Shown piece after piece: positions 11,456 through 21,257 of a DNA stretch of 64,000 nucleotides. The translations under genes and the position numbers were made by a program. The stretch is from assembly GCA_030789695.1 (NCBI GenBank), contig CM061140.1:170152319-170216318 (forward strand), in the 5' to 3' direction. The DNA is from Scilla litardierei (lineage: Eukaryota > Streptophyta > Magnoliopsida > Asparagales > Asparagaceae). Every line of letters starts with the position of its first letter. The first letter of the stretch is position 1. The notes below the pieces were generated by a model. That model searched no databases. It was not told where the DNA came from and saw only the letters and a program-made list of their open reading frames with translations.

Positions 11456-12194
11456 TATAGAATAAACAGAGAGCGAAAGAGATGTAACTTTCTTGAGATC
11501 GGAGTTTGCAAGGGCTTTTGGTTATTTATTGCAGCCGCTCAAAGTTGAGAAACTTGTGGACGAATTGTGACCTCCGAAAGCTTTGGAGCCCCCCTTCAAC
11601 TGTTCAACAACGCGAATCCGACGATAACTCCGGTCGCATTTGCTGACCGTGAGAAATTGCTAAAATAGCCTTGGCGTCAGCGGGGGAACCTAATCGAATA
11701 ATAAGATCTGTCGGCGAATAAAAAGATGCCGATGGTTTTTGTCGTTGGTTTCCATCGGCCCGATTTTGACGGTTACTGTAAGGGTTTGTATGTTAGGTGG
11801 CTAGCCGAGATCTTTTACAAGTTTGACCATTGACCCTTTGTATGGTTGAATTCCAAAACCTAGGATATGAGAATGTTGTTGATTTGTCTGAATGTAGTTT
11901 TCGATGTTTTGAATTGGTGAGAAGATTTAAGTTGACTTTGGCATTGAGATTGGGTAGAGACCAGGATTATATTAGTCAAATAAAGTGAGCTGTTGTTAAT
12001 GGTAAGCTAATTGGATTGGCCTCGAATGCAATCTATCCTATACGGTCACCGGAATTTGCAGAAAGTTGACAGGCATGCATTAAAGTGTGGAAATTGCACC
12101 AAAATTCCTGTAATGGTCCGTATTATTTTTCACTAAAATAGTTAAAAGGCTTCTAAACTTTTAAGTTGGTGTTTACTGGTGTTTTCTCGCCATT
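11456..12194 (-). promoter_or_regulatory. Upstream region of the pyruvate kinase gene, cut by the Sirevirus
   Basis: About 740 bp between the kinase ATG and the element's left target duplication (12195-12199). A TATA-like AATAAATAA on the minus strand lies about 70 bp upstream of the ATG (about 11523-11531), then a pyrimidine-rich leader (TCTCTTTCGCTCTCTG). No other gene is visible. Promoter extent is inferred. Confidence 0.4.
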
Positions 12195-12199
12195 GTAGT

Positions 12200-13106
12200 T
12201 GAAATTCAGTACGCGGTAAAGAATATAGCAAACAGCGTAAAAGCATGCAACATGCAAGGACACACAAGAATTGGTTTCGCAGTTCGGTGCGCACACCTAC
12301 ATCTGCGGGGCCACGCCCAGAAAATTGAATACTTCACTAAAAAGATTGGAGAATACAAATTCTACAATTCACGCTTTAATAAGGAAGAACACTCTCATCC
12401 TTAAAGAACAAACCGTGAGGGGATGATCGCAATGAACCCCGTGAAGTATTCTTGGCAAGCTCCCCTTGCCTGCAAGCTCCCATTGCACCTCCGACTCGAT
12501 CAACTCCCTTGATCCTGCGTGTCGCAGCCGTCGGCCTCCCTCCCGGAGAATATCCTTGAACTTCTTAAACTCGAGCGTCAACCCTAGCCGCCAATCAACC
12601 CAACGCTTAAAAGGGAACGCCCCTGCCATCTTTGGTTCAATTTCCACGCAGGAAATCAAACCTAGATTCGGCTCCATCTTCAGCAACAACTGTACCATCT
12701 TCAACAAGAAGGAGATCCCGAGAGATCCTAAAGCGGCGGTTACGAGATCCCACTAGATCCGAACGAGGCAGCGGTAAGAGTATTGATTTGCCGAAAATCT
12801 CTCTTCAACCGATTCGCAAGAGATAACGCACAATCAACAATAGATCATTTTATAACCACCAAAGCGCATAAATAGCAAGATTGAAAAAGCGGAATACGCT
12901 GGCTCCAGTTACGCATCCTATTAAGCACCACGGCAACCAGATATGCAAGTAAGCATATTTTGTTGAACATCCTGGTCCAACAATCTGTTCAACAAACTGT
13001 CCAACATTCTCTTCTTCATATGGCATGGATATCAACTTATCCAACATTCTCCAGTGCCACATATGACAAGACACATACTAGAATGATCATAGAATAAATC
13101 CTAACA
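12200..13106 (-). repeat. 3' LTR of the Sirevirus
   Basis: 907 bp. On the minus strand it begins TGTTAGGATT and ends GAATTTCA. A TATA box reads TATAAAATG at 12854-12846. Upstream of it, 12959-13006 holds TTGTTGAACA, CCAACA, TGTTCAACA and CCAACA in close succession. Confidence 0.95.
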
Positions 13107-13119
13107 ATCTCCCCTTTTG
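13107..13119 (-). promoter_or_regulatory. Polypurine tract next to the 3' LTR
   Basis: On the minus strand CAAAAGGGGAGAT directly precedes the LTR start TGTTAGG. It primes plus-strand DNA synthesis. Confidence 0.9.
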
Positions 13120-13448
13120 TCAATTGGTGGCACAACATAAGGTATGATAGAAGAGAAGGTCATTGATAACTTTTCAAACTCCAGTAGACACATTTAATCA
13201 ATAGACGCTCAACACCCAGCACAACAGCACAACGACATCCAACAATATGTTCAACAAACCGACCAACAAGGTCCAACAAGACTTTCAGCATAGAGACTTC
13301 CTACATAATATCTTCCAGCATAGACTTCCAACATAATATCCAACTATGTCCAACAAAACTTGCAACATAGTATCCAACAAAACTTCCAACAAACCACCCA
13401 GCAAAATATCGGAGAGAGAGAGAGAGAAACCATACCATACCACATAAA
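13120..13448 (-). other. Untranslated region between the two polypurine tracts
   Basis: About 330 bp with no protein. It contains many spaced CCAACA/TCCAACAA units on the plus strand (TGTTGG on the transcript strand), for instance TGTTCAACA at 13245, and a short GA run near 13412-13427. These echo the LTR motif cluster. Confidence 0.6.
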
Positions 13449-13465
13449 TTCTCCCCTTTTGGGCC
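13449..13465 (-). promoter_or_regulatory. Second, upstream polypurine tract
   Basis: Minus strand GGCCCAAAAGGGGAGAA, nearly the same core as the tract at 13107. It lies about 20 bp past the end of the env-like ORF. Multiple polypurine tracts are a described Sirevirus hallmark. Confidence 0.75.
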
Positions 13466-13482
13466 ACCAACGGACAAATACT

Positions 13483-16239
13483 TCAGAGACCCTCGGAGGG
13501 ACCACCCCGGAGAGAAGACAGCTTGCTCTGCAATAGCTCCTTATGACGATTCAGAAGAACTCGCTGGCTTTCAAGAACCAGAATTTGATCCTCAATATTC
13601 TGAAGGGCAGTCTCGAGGAACTGAATGTCAACCGTTCTTGCGGAGGAAGTAGAAGCATTAGCAGACCCGAGTGGAGGAGACTGAGATGCAGGAGGCACGG
13701 AGCCAGAAGGTTCAGCATTTGGAGGTGGAGACAGACTATCAGGGAAAGAAGGCACCACCTCAGAGATATCATTGAGTTTACCAGCCACCGACTTAACAGT
13801 ATATGAGATACTGTCACATGAAGAGGGAAGATCCGAAGGAGACAAGGGCACTTTTTGAGCCAAAAGCAACATGGAGATGAGAGCTCCATGGGGTAAAGAT
13901 GCCCCGGAGGAAGAGAGTTCAGCAAAAGATACTATAGAATCGAAGATGATTCTTCCCAAATTGAACACCTGAGACGTGCCAGCAGAAAACAATAGTTTGC
14001 ACATGTCCCTAGTGACTACTGAAACATTGGAGGTGGGCAACCAGTTTCGAGTAGCAACTCTGAATAGAATAAAATACTTTGCAGTGAGTGCTGACGAGGG
14101 AAACACAGAAGACTTAGTAGGCCAGCGTGACAACTTTCCAGCAGTCACGACTTCAATCAGACGATCAAAACTCACTCCAGAGGTGTCACCAAACGCAGGA
14201 ACAGATTGAGAACATTTCCATTCTAACAATTTGTTCAGAGATGCAGGAGAGAATGTGACAATCTTTCCTCGGACATAGTTTCTGAAATTCCAACGAGAGG
14301 ATCCATCACTAGCAGATTTGGAGAGATTACAGTAAAACTCTCGCACCAAGGTAGGATAATAGACGCTGAAGCATGTGGCAGCATGAATAAGACCAAGATC
14401 TTTCAGAATAGATTCCAACTGAGTCTTGTCAAAGGACGGTAGATTGAGGATTTTTTCAGAAATAAGGGGTTTCTCGGAGTAAGCTGGCCATCTGTTCTTA
14501 CGAGTTTTGTCAAAAAAAGTTTTGCTCAGAGCATCAGAAGATGTAAACGAGGGAGGGCGACAAGGAGCAGAAGCTGACAGCTTAGGTCGCTTGGAAGGAG
14601 AGGACTCAGCACTTCTGGATGGTGGAGGAATAGGGCGCTTCTTGGACGCAGATCTACTCTTGCGCATATAAGAGGACAGAGGAGGATCATTTGCACCAGG
14701 TAAATCACATGTCGAAGGATTTGTTGCAACATTTTGTGCAACCAAATCTTCATCAACATCCTCCATACGGGGAATAGCATCAGTAATTGACCCAGAAAAG
14801 TCACCATCAGCAACAGAAGGGCCTTGAGTCACGCCACAACGATCAGCTGAACCTGTTAGAGTCTCAGCTGCAACAACATCATCATCTTGACCAACTTGCA
14901 CAGCATCAGTGTCTGGCAGCGCTGACGGAAGATCCACATCTTGGCCAGACAGTGGTTCTCCTGAAATGTCTAGATTCATAGGACCAGGAACCAACCCCAC
15001 AGCATCTTTGGGAGACTGCCTATATTCAGTACCAACACCGGCAGACTCCGCAACTCCACTCGTCACAGTTTGACCCACAGAAGAGTGGTCAAGGCATGCT
15101 CCTTGGACATAGACATCATCCTTGTGTTCTCCTTCAGACTCAGTCACTTGCTGGGAGAAGACAGAAGTTACAGGCTGAGCATCTTCATTTGAATCAAAAT
15201 TATTGGCATTGGCTACATTTTGAGCAATCACATCATCTTCACATCTGGGAGACAGAGGGACAGGGACCTCTTCCTGAGATGGAATAGTAGGCACAGTATC
15301 AGCATCAACATCAGCTTCCATTCCAACATCCGTGTTCATCTTTTCATTACTTTGCACAAAAGAGTTCTCAGAGAACATATTAGCCGATGACGCTCCTGAA
15401 GTCCCTCTCGGCTTAGGCAAATCAGCAAACACAGGGGAATCTTCAGAATCAGAGATGTCTATCACATCAATTTCAGAGATTTTAACAAAGGATGTAGGAT
15501 TCCAGGTGCGAATGACAACTTTTCTATCTCGAGGAACTCTCACGCTCATAACTTTTCCCAAAATCTTCTTACGCATCAGACCTTTAAAATGAATATGAGA
15601 TACATCCACATCAGAGAGATCCAATTCTTTTCCTGTTCTTCTCAAATACCAAAACCAGTCTTGGATAGTAACCGGATCAGGAAAACATTCATCATCATCA
15701 TACACATCATCATCCTCGGAAATATTGGGAAGAGGGAATTCAAGAATTGGGGAAAAGTTTACCAACTCAAAATTCGAGACTTTGGAAGGATGCATGCCCT
15801 CAAACGAGGAGGAAGAGAAAGATGGAGAGGGTTTACCACTGGAGGTTCTTTGCACAGGACGAGGAAACACCCCTTTTCGTTTAACCGAAGCGGATGAGGA
15901 CGGCGGAGCACTTTTCCGAGCGGCAGTTCGTCGAGAAGACCGACGAGGAGGCAGAGATGATTCTCCCGATGGATTTCTAGTCATGGTAGACAAACTGGGT
16001 GAAGCTTCGACCAAGTCAATTTCAAGAACCCTAGAAGCGGTTGAAGGAGAATCTTGGAGAAAGATTTGAGTTGAGGAAAAATCAAAAAAATGCGCCTTGG
16101 GAATGAAACGAGATAGAGGGTAATAATAACGGGTAATAAAGTAAAAGAGACCAACAACCGACCCGTCAGCAGAGATTGACAGACCCTCATAGTGTTGCAA
16201 CAAACTGTTGCAACAAAATGCACAACACCGGAAGCAACA
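13483..16239 (-). CDS. Sirevirus third ORF in the env-like position, in frame with pol
   Basis: Open in the pol frame from directly after the pol TAA to 13483. The first ATG is at 15984; the 85 codons before it are open but have no ATG, which favours expression by stop-codon read-through. Counting from 16203, a basic Ser/Arg region (about 75-125) is followed by acidic Ser/Val-rich low-complexity sequence (160-500), a nuclear-localisation-like RKSRSASKKRP (514-524) and SPSKRPKL, then a conserved globular segment (about 575-795; EFYCNL, NYVRGK, FPSSALT, WLPTSNVSVVTRD, NLGRII). The last looks like the putative plant transposon protein domain (Pfam Transposase_32 type). A Pro/Ser-rich linker and a C-terminal coiled coil (858-897) finish it. 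No convincing fusion peptide or clear transmembrane anchor was seen, so env-like refers to position only. Confidence 0.85.
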   Translation of the reverse strand, partial: CCFRCCAFCCNSLLQHYEGLSISADGSVVGLFYFITRYYYPLSRFIPKAHFFDFSSTQIFLQDSPSTASRVLEIDLVEASPSLSTMTRNPSGESSLPPRRSSRRTAARKSAPPSSSASVKRKGVFPRPVQRTSSGKPSPSFSSSSFEGMHPSKVSNFELVNFSPILEFPLPNISEDDDVYDDDECFPDPVTIQDWFWYLRRTGKELDLSDVDVSHIHFKGLMRKKILGKVMSVRVPRDRKVVIRTWNPTSFVKISEIDVIDISDSEDSPVFADLPKPRGTSGASSANMFSENSFVQSNEKMNTDVGMEADVDADTVPTIPSQEEVPVPLSPRCEDDVIAQNVANANNFDSNEDAQPVTSVFSQQVTESEGEHKDDVYVQGACLDHSSVGQTVTSGVAESAGVGTEYRQSPKDAVGLVPGPMNLDISGEPLSGQDVDLPSALPDTDAVQVGQDDDVVAAETLTGSADRCGVTQGPSVADGDFSGSITDAIPRMEDVDEDLVAQNVATNPSTCDLPGANDPPLSSYMRKSRSASKKRPIPPPSRSAESSPSKRPKLSASAPCRPPSFTSSDALSKTFFDKTRKNRWPAYSEKPLISEKILNLPSFDKTQLESILKDLGLIHAATCFSVYYPTLVREFYCNLSKSASDGSSRWNFRNYVRGKIVTFSPASLNKLLEWKCSQSVPAFGDTSGVSFDRLIEVVTAGKLSRWPTKSSVFPSSALTAKYFILFRVATRNWLPTSNVSVVTRDMCKLLFSAGTSQVFNLGRIIFDSIVSFAELSSSGASLPHGALISMLLLAQKVPLSPSDLPSSCDSISYTVKSVAGKLNDISEVVPSFPDSLSPPPNAEPSGSVPPASQSPPLGSANASTSSARTVDIQFLETALQNIEDQILVLESQRVLLNRHKELLQSKLSSLRGGPSEGL

Positions 16240-16242
16240 TTA
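16240..16242 (-). other. In-frame TAA between pol and the env-like ORF
   Basis: Minus-strand context CGT ATC TAA TGT TGC TTC. The frame is open on both sides for more than 700 and 900 codons. In the related soybean element SIRE1 a single stop at the same place is known to be suppressed to make a Pol-Env fusion. Read-through here is inferred. Confidence 0.6.
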
Positions 16243-18501
16243 GATACGACACAGCCCTAGGGCTTGCCGCAATTCCTCAAATCTGGCTGAATCAAGAGGC
16301 TTTGTAAAAATGTCTGCTAGTTGATTAGCTGTAGCAACATACTCCATAACCAGGGATTTCTTCTCAACCAGCTCTCTAATAAAGTGATGTCGGATGTCAA
16401 TGTGTTTCGTTCTAGAATGCTGAACAGGATTCTTGGAGATATTTATAGCACTCTGATTGTCGCATAAAATAGTCATGACTCCTTGTTCCAGACCATAGTC
16501 TATCAACATTTGCTTTAACCAGAGCAACTGTGTACAACAACTTCCTGCAGCAATATACTCGGCCTCTGCTGTAGATAACGATATGGAGTTCTGTTTTTTA
16601 CTATACCATGACACCAGATTGTTCCCCACATAAAAACACCCTCCGGTGGTGCTTTTCCGATCATCTGTATTTCCTGCCCAGTCAGCATCACTATATCCTG
16701 AGACAAGAGTATTCGTATCCTTTGTATACCATATACCATAGTCTGCAGTTCCGCTGATATACCTGATAATCCTTTTTACGGCAACAATATGAGATTCCTT
16801 AGGGCTTGCTTGATAACGTGCACAGACTCCAACACTAAAGCTGATATCCGGTCGGCTAGCTGTTAGATATAACAGGCTACCTATCATGCTTCTGTAAAGA
16901 GTAACTTCAACATCTCTTCCTCCTTCATCCTTAGAGAGTTTTTCAGATGTGCTCATAGGAGTCCTAACATGTCTGGCACTTTCTAAACCAAATCTCTTGA
17001 CAAGATTTCTAGCATACTTGCTCTGCGAGATGAATAGACCATCCTGACACTGTTTAACTTGGAGCCCAAGAAATATATTCAACTCACCTACCATGCTCAT
17101 TTCAAACTCCCTTTGCATGAGATTAATAAACTCATGCACAAGTTGTTGTGATGTTGAGCCGAAGACTATGTCGTCAACATAGATCTGGGCAATCATCACA
17201 CTTGATCTTGTCCTTTGAACAAATAAGGTCTTATCAGCTCCTCCTCTTTCATATCCCTTTTTGAGAAGATACGTGGTCAATCTCTCATACCAGGCCCTTG
17301 GAGCTTGCTTCAGGCCATATAATGCCTTCTTCAGCTTGTACACATGATTCGGAAAAAACGGATCAGCAAAGCCTTTGGGTTGTTCAACATACACTTCTTC
17401 ATTCAACAACCCGTTTAGAAAGGCACTTTTCACGTCCATTTGATGCAGTTTGAAGTTTAAGCTACAGGCAACCGCAAGTAACAGTCTAACAGATTCCAAC
17501 CGTGCTACAGGGGCAAATGTCTCATCGAAGTCAATGCCTTCCACTTGGGTATACCCTTGAGCAACAAGCCGGGCTTTATTCTGGGTGACATTTCCCTTCT
17601 CATCTGTCTTATTTTTGAATATCCACTTTGTCCCGATGACATTAGTTCCTTTTGGTCTCTCCACAAGACTCCAAACGTCATTTCGTTGGAATTGGTTTAG
17701 TTCCTCTTGCATAGCCGAGACCCAGAAATCATCACCAATTGCTTCCTTCACATTTTTGGGTTCGATAGTAGAAAGAAAACAAGCATACCCAGCCAGATCT
17801 CTGTAATTAACACGACTAGTACCTCTGGTGCGACGACTGTCGTGAACGTCGCCAATGATTAGATCTGGCGGATGATCTCGTATGATCTTTGTAATTCCCT
17901 CAGCGTCTTGAGCATTTTCAGCTTCTACTTGGGTTGACTCCATGTTGGTAGTATCCTGTGTTGCAACAATTTGTTCAACATGATTCTGTTTGGTCTTGTT
18001 TGTTGCAACATCACTTTCAACACGAACATCATCTTCATTTATGTCTTCTTGAACTCCTTTCTCACCGGTCAGAATAGATTCTCCCTGATCAAAATCATCA
18101 ACCACAACGTTAATGGATTCCATCATGACATCTGTTCGTTCATTCAGCACTCGGAACGCACGACTCCGTGTAGAATACCCCAAGAAAATTCCTTTGTCAC
18201 TCTTGGTGTCGAATTTCCGTCTTGGTGTTCGATCTTGCAGGATGTAGCGCTTGCTTCCAAAGATATGAAAGTAGGAGACATCAGGCTTTCGACCTTTCCA
18301 TATTTCATATGGAGTTTTCTCAGTCAGTGGTCGAAGATAAACCCTGTTGATGGTGTAACAAGCAGTATTAATTGCTTCAGCCCACCACTTAGTATTCACT
18401 TTTCGAGCATTCAGCATGACACGAGCCATTTCCTGAAGAGTACGATTCTTCCTTTCGACAACCCCGTTTTGCTGAGGAGTCTTAGGAGCCGAGAATTCAT
18501 G
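16240..18501 (-). CDS. Sirevirus pol, part 2: end of integrase, reverse transcriptase, RNase H
   Basis: Continues in the same frame as part 1 directly after the TGA. The first ATG is at 18429, and the frame holds 729 codons from there to TAA at 16240-16242. It opens with the end of the integrase core ([12 protein letters not shown], before the ATG), then the integrase C-terminal region, an acidic linker, and reverse transcriptase with [10 protein letters not shown] (about residue 331) and the active site YVDD (417-420). RNase H has [16 protein letters not shown] and [11 protein letters not shown]. All catalytic landmarks of RT and RNase H that I can check are present. The reading frame does not shift into the downstream ORF; only the TAA separates them. 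Confidence 0.92.
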   Translation of the reverse strand, partial: HEFSAPKTPQQNGVVERKNRTLQEMARVMLNARKVNTKWWAEAINTACYTINRVYLRPLTEKTPYEIWKGRKPDVSYFHIFGSKRYILQDRTPRRKFDTKSDKGIFLGYSTRSRAFRVLNERTDVMMESINVVVDDFDQGESILTGEKGVQEDINEDDVRVESDVATNKTKQNHVEQIVATQDTTNMESTQVEAENAQDAEGITKIIRDHPPDLIIGDVHDSRRTRGTSRVNYRDLAGYACFLSTIEPKNVKEAIGDDFWVSAMQEELNQFQRNDVWSLVERPKGTNVIGTKWIFKNKTDEKGNVTQNKARLVAQGYTQVEGIDFDETFAPVARLESVRLLLAVACSLNFKLHQMDVKSAFLNGLLNEEVYVEQPKGFADPFFPNHVYKLKKALYGLKQAPRAWYERLTTYLLKKGYERGGADKTLFVQRTRSSVMIAQIYVDDIVFGSTSQQLVHEFINLMQREFEMSMVGELNIFLGLQVKQCQDGLFISQSKYARNLVKRFGLESARHVRTPMSTSEKLSKDEGGRDVEVTLYRSMIGSLLYLTASRPDISFSVGVCARYQASPKESHIVAVKRIIRYISGTADYGIWYTKDTNTLVSGYSDADWAGNTDDRKSTTGGCFYVGNNLVSWYSKKQNSISLSTAEAEYIAAGSCCTQLLWLKQMLIDYGLEQGVMTILCDNQSAINISKNPVQHSRTKHIDIRHHFIRELVEKKSLVMEYVATANQLADIFTKPLDSARFEELRQALGLCRI

Positions 18502-21177
18502 TCATATACCTTGTGCCTCACAGAATTCAGAGAATGAGTGATTCTCAAACTCTTTTCCGTGATCACTACGGATTCGAATGACTTTCCCTATGTTGTCTCC
18601 TCTTTCTACTTGAAGACGAGTACACAGGTTTTTGAAAGCAATAAAAGTGTCTGATTTTTCCTTCAGGAAATCCACCCAGGTGAAGCGTGAAAAATCATCA
18701 ACGCAAACAAAAATGTACTTCTTACCTCCGACACTTGTTTCTGAAGTGGGTCCAATCAGATCCATATGCAATAGCTCCAAAGTTTTTGATGTTGAGATAC
18801 TCTGAATTTGTTTGTGACTAATTTTCTTCTGCTTCCCCAGTTGGCAAGCTTCGCACACTCCTTCCTTCTTCTTGATTAACGTAGGCATTCCTCGGACAGC
18901 TCTTGCTTTGGAGATTTTCATTAAGGTCTTGAAGTTAACATGGCCTAATTTCTGATGCCATTGTTCAGAAGCATCAGTGGTGATACTCAGACATCTGTCA
19001 GGTTCTTGCAATAGGTAGCAGTTGTCACTGGATCTTTTTCCAGAAAGAATACATACTTTATCACTGTTAAACACAAGACATTCATTTTTGTTGAACCGAA
19101 CCAGCAGCCCTTGATCACACAGCTGACTTATACTGATAAGATTAGCCTTTAGATTTTCAACATGCATCACATCTTTCAATTTCAGAGTTTCTGTCATATT
19201 GAGATTACCTTTTCCAATAACTTTGCTTCTCTGTCCATCCCCAAAGGTGACATGACCTTTATTTCCAGCAATGTACTCAGACAGAAGTCCCTTGTTCCCT
19301 GTCATGTGCCGAGAGCACCCACTGTCAAAGTACCACTGATTTTCTGCAAAGGTAGCTAAAGAGGTGTACGCAACCATACTGACCAGTTCCGACTTCTTAA
19401 TCCATTTCATGCTTGTCTGTTGCTGAGGATGAACAATATTTCTTCCTTCACTCTCATGCTTCATGCGCTTGAAACACCTCCAATCATTATGTCCTATTTG
19501 TTTACAGTAACTGCATATAAGCTGTCTAGGAGTAGTACCTCTTCTGTTCTTTCCTAGTGGCTTGACCTCATCATGTGGAATCCATTTAACATGTTCCTTA
19601 GCATTAAGACTACTCCTAGTCTTGGGTGTGTGAAAATTGCTTCCTCTGTTGTACCCAACTCCAGTTCGATCTCCAGCGACTTTTCCCATGTTGAGGATGT
19701 CATTGAGTTTGGTTTTCCCAGAGTTCCATCTGTTAACAGTGCTTTCAGCCTTCTCAGCTCTCATTATGGCTCTCTTCATGTCTCTCTCACAGATCTGGAG
19801 ACTTGCTTCAGTCTTCAGAAGTTTGATTTGATATGTAGTCTTCTCACTCCTCAACTTAGAGCATTCATCTTTCAGTTTCTTGTTGGTTTCACAAATTTCC
19901 ATCCATTTGTAGAACATAGTTTGATAGGCTACGCGGATTTCCTCATCATCAATATCTTCTTCACTCCCGACTTCTGATTCAGCTTCACTGTCAGAATCAG
20001 CTTTGTTTGTTGTAACATTTTGTACAACATGTTCTCCCTTGTGCTTCGTTGTAGCATTACATGTTGCAACATTATGTTCAACAAGGCTGGCGATCTTGCC
20101 TTCAGACTTGTCATTCAGAATAGCTGTGAACGCCACATAATTACTGGTTATGTCTTCATCTTCCTTGCTATCTCCAGAGTCTTCATCGCTCCAAGTACTG
20201 GCAAGAGATTTCCCTTTTAGCTTCTTTAGAGTGTTTGCACACTCTGCCTGTATATGTCCGAAACCTTCACATTCTCTACACTGTATTCCCTTTCCTTTGT
20301 TTTTAGACTCATACCTTTGTATAGGACGACCAGCATTCCTTTCACCTGCAGGAGGTCCTGTCCGCACCTTTTTATTGGTAGCTTTAAAATTCTGACCTTT
20401 ATTGCTGATCTTTCTCATCATCCTGCTAAAGTTTTTGGTGAGAAGCGCGATATCATCCTCGAGTTCTGTCTCATCATCAGATTTTGATGGTTCACTGGCT
20501 TCAATCTTCAAGGCAACACCCTTCTCCTTTTTGTTTTGTTTGAGATTCATCTCATAGGTCTGTAAGGATCCCATGAGTTCGTCCAATCTCATGGTCGAAG
20601 TATTCCTTACCTCCTCTATAGCTGCAATCTTTGCTGAAAATTTATCTGGCAGGGACCTCAGAGTTTTTTCAACAAGCTTCTTTTGTGAATACTTCTTACC
20701 CAGTTGAAATGCCTGGTTAGCAATATCTCTCAATCTTCCATTGAACTCTGCTACCGTCTCATTTTCGTTCATCCTTAGATTTTCAAACTGGCTGGCGAGC
20801 ATCTGTAATTTTGAGGCCTTAACAGTGCTGGTTCCTTCATGCACATTTTGAAGAATGTCCCAAGCTTCTTTAGCATGCTCACAGGTTGAGATAAGCTTGA
20901 ATTGCTCTTCATCAACGGCAGTAAAGATGGCGTTAACCGCCTTAGAGTTTCCTAAGGCAGCACGTTCTTCATCAGAATTCCAGTCTCTAACAGGTTTGAA
21001 ACTCTCCTTACCTTCTTTGTTGACTTCAACCGGAGGATTCCATCCTTCAACTGTAGCAACCCAAGCTTTTTCATCCAAGGACTTGATAAAAGCTCGCATA
21101 CGAGACTTCCAATAGGTGTAGTTCGATCCAGTAAGCAAAGGGGGACGAGTAACCGAAGCTCCTTCTTTTGTGTTCAT
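18502..21177 (-). CDS. Sirevirus gag-pol, part 1: Gag, protease, integrase up to an in-frame TGA
   Basis: 891 codons from the ATG at 21177, 80 bp inside the LTR. Gag: UBN2-type domain about residues 60-215, first CCHC knuckle C300-C303-H308-C313, an acidic Ser-rich stretch, a predicted coiled coil about 420-480, second knuckle C555-C558-H563-C568. Protease: FDSG at 617-620. GAG-pre-integrase HHCC: H741, H746, C775, C778. Integrase core: D806 in HMDLIGP and D872 in RSDHGKEF. Translation stops at TGA (18502-18504). The same frame resumes at once with the segment holding the catalytic Glu, so the TGA is a point interruption of one polyprotein. Its context fits a C-to-T change at a methylated CpG. 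Confidence 0.92.
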   Translation of the reverse strand: MNTKEGASVTRPPLLTGSNYTYWKSRMRAFIKSLDEKAWVATVEGWNPPVEVNKEGKESFKPVRDWNSDEERAALGNSKAVNAIFTAVDEEQFKLISTCEHAKEAWDILQNVHEGTSTVKASKLQMLASQFENLRMNENETVAEFNGRLRDIANQAFQLGKKYSQKKLVEKTLRSLPDKFSAKIAAIEEVRNTSTMRLDELMGSLQTYEMNLKQNKKEKGVALKIEASEPSKSDDETELEDDIALLTKNFSRMMRKISNKGQNFKATNKKVRTGPPAGERNAGRPIQRYESKNKGKGIQCRECEGFGHIQAECANTLKKLKGKSLASTWSDEDSGDSKEDEDITSNYVAFTAILNDKSEGKIASLVEHNVATCNATTKHKGEHVVQNVTTNKADSDSEAESEVGSEEDIDDEEIRVAYQTMFYKWMEICETNKKLKDECSKLRSEKTTYQIKLLKTEASLQICERDMKRAIMRAEKAESTVNRWNSGKTKLNDILNMGKVAGDRTGVGYNRGSNFHTPKTRSSLNAKEHVKWIPHDEVKPLGKNRRGTTPRQLICSYCKQIGHNDWRCFKRMKHESEGRNIVHPQQQTSMKWIKKSELVSMVAYTSLATFAENQWYFDSGCSRHMTGNKGLLSEYIAGNKGHVTFGDGQRSKVIGKGNLNMTETLKLKDVMHVENLKANLISISQLCDQGLLVRFNKNECLVFNSDKVCILSGKRSSDNCYLLQEPDRCLSITTDASEQWHQKLGHVNFKTLMKISKARAVRGMPTLIKKKEGVCEACQLGKQKKISHKQIQSISTSKTLELLHMDLIGPTSETSVGGKKYIFVCVDDFSRFTWVDFLKEKSDTFIAFKNLCTRLQVERGDNIGKVIRIRSDHGKEFENHSFSEFCEAQGI

Positions 21178-21240
21178 GATCAGCGTACTGACCTACAGGA
21201 TCACATCCACTTTGAAAGAGGGTCAAAGTATTGTAGATGA

Positions 21241-21257
21241 CAGGCTCTGATACCAAA
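21241..21257 (-). promoter_or_regulatory. Primer binding site of the Sirevirus
   Basis: On the minus strand TTTGGTATCAGAGCCTG directly follows the 5' LTR. It is complementary to the 3' end of plant initiator methionine tRNA. Confidence 0.92.

Noticed and set aside
18502..18504. Programmed stop between integrase halves as an expression signal
   Set aside because: It falls inside the catalytic core between the Asp and Glu residues, and the related decayed copy has a sense codon; a mutation is simpler.
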